From Coriobacteriia bacterium (GTDB lineage: Bacteria; Actinomycetota; Coriobacteriia; Coriobacteriales; UBA8131), in contig WRHU01000003.1 of NCBI GenBank assembly GCA_009783085.1, positions 62,001 to 126,000 of the forward strand: a stretch of DNA of 64,000 nucleotides, written 5' to 3'. The notes under the pieces were generated by a model. It had not been told where the DNA came from. It saw only the letters and a program-made list of their open reading frames with translations, and made no database searches. Both the position numbers and the translations under genes were made by a program. The first letter of the stretch is position 1. Every line of letters starts with the position of its first letter. Below, in pieces: positions 61,845 to 64,000 of the stretch.

Positions 61845-62963
61845 ATGGTACGCGCAGCCGTTATTGGCGCATCAGGATATGTAGGTGCAGAAACCGTTCG
61901 GTGGCTTTTGAGCCACCCAAACTTTGAGCTGGTGGTCGCTTCGTCTGAGGCGGACGCAGGCAAACCTTTGGGTGCGCTGTATCCTGCCTTATTGCAAGCG
62001 GGCTCCAAAGATCTCGTTTTAGTTGCACACAGTGAGGCTATGACGGGCATCGACTTTGACGTTGCCTTTTTGGCTGTCCCTCATACCGCTGCGTTTGCGA
62101 TAGCTCCTAGCTTGCTTGAGCGGGGCATTGCTGTTGTTGATTTGAGTGCTGACTTTAGGCTCAAGGACGCAGCGACCTATGAACAGTGGTACGAAGTAGC
62201 CCACACTGCACCCGAGTTGCTTGACCACGCCGTGTATGGCTTGCCTGAGCTTAACAGGCTTGAGCTTAAAGAAAAGGTTCAGGCGTGGCAGGAGGGTATG
62301 GGCGGCCCTGCAGGCGACAAGCACTCCCTCCCTCCGTTGGTAGCAAATCCAGGTTGTTATCCTACCGCTACCGCACTTGCGTGTGCCCCTGCGCTCAAGG
62401 CTGGGCTGCATGCCAAAAACGCACCGATTATCGTTAATGCCATTTCGGGCGTTTCGGGAGCAGGACGCAAGGCTACGCAAACCACGCATTTCTGCAGCGC
62501 TTCAGACGACCTCTGTGCCTATGGTGCAACGTCGCATAGGCATACTCCCGAAATAGCTCAAACCCTTTCTGGCGTAGCCGAACATGAGCTTAAGGTGGTC
62601 TTTACTCCGCATCTTGCACCGCTTAAGCGAGGCATGGTTTCAACGGTGGTGCTGCCGCTTGCCAAAGAGCTCTCTGCTGCTGAGGCGAAAGCAGCCCTCG
62701 AGCAGGCCTATGCCGAGGCATACAGCAACGAGCCCTTTGTGAGCCTCTTGCTCTTTGGCACGATGCCGCACAGCTCATCGGTTGCAGGCACTAACTACGC
62801 ACAGGTGGGTTGCGCTTATGATGCCCATTCGCACAGTTTGGTTGCCTCATGTGCCATCGACAATCTGGGCAAGGGTGCGGCTGGTCAAGCGATACAAAAC
62901 GCAAACATTCTTTTTGGCTTTGACGAAACTCAGGGCCTCGATGCAGTTGCTCCTGTGGTCTAA
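61845..62963 (+). CDS. argC: N-acetyl-gamma-glutamyl-phosphate reductase
   Basis: A 372-residue NADP-dependent reductase of arginine synthesis. N-terminal nucleotide site AAVIGASGYVGAETVRWLLSHP, DLSADFRLKD, catalytic Cys in VANPGCYPTATAL, SGVSGAGRKATQTTHFCSAS and the late His in FTPHLAPLKRGM. AAGGAGCAGGC precedes the ATG. Slightly longer than usual because of a loop near residue 150 (QEGMGGPAGDKHSLPP). First gene of an arg operon. Confidence 0.95.
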   Translation: MVRAAVIGASGYVGAETVRWLLSHPNFELVVASSEADAGKPLGALYPALLQAGSKDLVLVAHSEAMTGIDFDVAFLAVPHTAAFAIAPSLLERGIAVVDLSADFRLKDAATYEQWYEVAHTAPELLDHAVYGLPELNRLELKEKVQAWQEGMGGPAGDKHSLPPLVANPGCYPTATALACAPALKAGLHAKNAPIIVNAISGVSGAGRKATQTTHFCSASDDLCAYGATSHRHTPEIAQTLSGVAEHELKVVFTPHLAPLKRGMVSTVVLPLAKELSAAEAKAALEQAYAEAYSNEPFVSLLLFGTMPHSSSVAGTNYAQVGCAYDAHSHSLVASCAIDNLGKGAAGQAIQNANILFGFDETQGLDAVAPVV

Positions 62964-62987
62964 AGCTACGGGAGAGAAGGGATAAAC

Positions 62988-64000
62988 ATGACTGCTGATA
63001 CAACGCAAGCGACGGAGCCGGTGACGGAAACGGCGACGGGAACAGACAGGGAAGCAGCAATGGCAACAGCAATGGAAGCGATGACCGAAACAGACATAAG
63101 CGGCGGGCTTGGTGCGGTAAAAGGCATCAAGTGTTCAGGCGTTGCAGCGGGCTTTAGGCAAGACCCTACACGCAAAGACCTTGCGCTTATTGTTGCCCCC
63201 CAAGGTGCGACCGCAGCGGCAGTCTTTACGCAAAACACTTTTTGTGCGGCACCTGTTACGGTTTCTCGCACACACCTCGATAAAATTATTGAACTTGAGG
63301 ATACCGCCTGCGCTGTTGTCATAAACTCAGGCAACGCAAATGCTGCAACGGGTGAGGCGGGCAAACAAACCGCCATTCGCACGGCTCAGCTGGCTGCGGA
63401 GGCACTTGATTGCAAGCCGCACCAAGTGCTTATAGCGTCCACGGGCGTTGTTGGTGTTCCGCTGTCGTGCGACCCTTTTGAAGCAGGACTTCCTTTGGCG
63501 GTAGCAGCGCTCGGCACAGATGACGGCACCGACGCAAATGCTGCTCAAGCAGCCGCCGATGCCATCAAAACCACCGACACCGTGTCCAAACAAGCTGCGG
63601 TGCGCTTTACGGCAACCCAAAGCGACGGGATAGAAGTTACCTACACCGTTGGTGGCATGTGCAAGGGCTCTGGCATGATTGCACCCGATATGGCAACCAT
63701 GCTCGCCGTAATTGCAACCGATGCCGCCCTTACCCAAGAAGCGGCAACGCTGGCGCTGCGTGAGGCGGTTGATGTTTCGTTCAACAGGGTAACCGTTGAC
63801 AGTGACACCTCAACAAACGACAGTGTTTTCTTGTTTGCTACGGGAGCAACCCCGGGCAAGACCATAACGACAGACTGCCCTGTGTATCCGCTTTTTGTAA
63901 CGGCGCTTACGCAGGTGTGCGAAAACCTTGCTCGTCAGATTGCCCGAGATGGTGAAGGGGCCTCCAAGCTCATTACGGTAAAGCTTACCGGTGCGCTTGA
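62988..64000 (+). CDS. argJ: Bifunctional ornithine acetyltransferase/N-acetylglutamate synthase (partial)
   Basis: From ATG 62988 (GAGAAGG upstream) the frame is open to the window end, 337 codons; the C-terminal part is outside. ArgJ recycles the acetyl group in arginine synthesis. It contains VAAGFRQDPTRKDLALIV, VINSGNANAATGEAGK, STGVVGVPL and the self-cleavage site APDMATMLAVIATDA, where cutting before Thr makes the two subunits. About 40 Thr/Glu/Ala-rich residues precede the usual start. Confidence 0.94.
   Translation, partial: MTADTTQATEPVTETATGTDREAAMATAMEAMTETDISGGLGAVKGIKCSGVAAGFRQDPTRKDLALIVAPQGATAAAVFTQNTFCAAPVTVSRTHLDKIIELEDTACAVVINSGNANAATGEAGKQTAIRTAQLAAEALDCKPHQVLIASTGVVGVPLSCDPFEAGLPLAVAALGTDDGTDANAAQAAADAIKTTDTVSKQAAVRFTATQSDGIEVTYTVGGMCKGSGMIAPDMATMLAVIATDAALTQEAATLALREAVDVSFNRVTVDSDTSTNDSVFLFATGATPGKTITTDCPVYPLFVTALTQVCENLARQIARDGEGASKLITVKLTGAL

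Overview
The window is ordinary bacterial chromosome of about 50% GC that reads as a member of the class Coriobacteriia (Actinomycetota). The grounds are the gene content and neighbourhoods (recA-recX-yebC-DUF3866-xerD, a HisZ-dependent his operon, an mraZ-led division cluster) and the many Ala/Lys/Ser/Pro-rich protein tails. The moderate GC would suit a Cryptobacterium-like lineage, but that is a guess from composition only. Almost every gene is on the + strand.

Layout. 1-5.4 kb: end of a copper P-type ATPase, a lipoprotein, then icd-rimO-pgsA/cinA, where PgsA and the CinA amidase domain are one protein. 5.4-10.5 kb: a repeat-rich spacer, a recA promoter with a LexA-type box between -35 and -10, then recA, recX, yebC, a DUF3866 gene and xerD. 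10.8-17.9 kb: first half of the division/cell-wall (dcw) cluster: mraZ, rsmH, an ftsL-like gene, ftsI, murF, mraY. 18-20.4 kb: a secreted leucine-rich-repeat protein. 20.6-26.8 kb: hisZ-G-D-B-A-F-I-E, without hisH or hisC. 26.9-31.7 kb: two acidic membrane-anchored proteins of unknown function and a giant signal peptidase I. 31.8-35 kb: one-carbon genes fhs, a cyclodeaminase-like gene and folD. 35.1-39.7 kb: rplS, rnhB, yraN, yifB/comM, dprA. 39.7-46.7 kb: a nuclease-like relic with terminator repeats, a lipid kinase, RNase D, a zinc peptidase, a HIT protein, acetate kinase and a family II pyrophosphatase. 46.8-47.2 kb: a compact locus that looks like a type I toxin-antitoxin module. 47.4-53.7 kb: second half of the dcw cluster (murD, ftsW, murG) and a ThrE-type exporter. 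53.7-56.9 kb: a decayed mobile-element patchwork (palindrome, replication-ATPase stub, DUF6485 pseudogene, AT-rich membrane-protein gene, serine-recombinase tail, 3'-truncated IS). 57-64 kb: prfA, a PrmC-TsaC/Sua5 fusion, rpiB, a WecA/TagO-like transferase, argC and the start of argJ.

Three points stand out. First, the 46.8-47.2 kb locus encodes a 61-residue single-TM peptide opposite a structured antisense RNA. Related half-copies lie at 20.4, 36.3 and perhaps 5.6 kb, and the stem pairs covary between two of the copies. Second, the dcw cluster is split between mraY and murD, and the same 22-bp sequence sits next to both break points. Third, there are several domain fusions or extensions (PgsA-CinA, PrmC-TsaC, LepB with about 750 extra residues).

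No tRNA, rRNA or CRISPR array was seen. All calls come from reading the sequence. Nothing was searched against a database.
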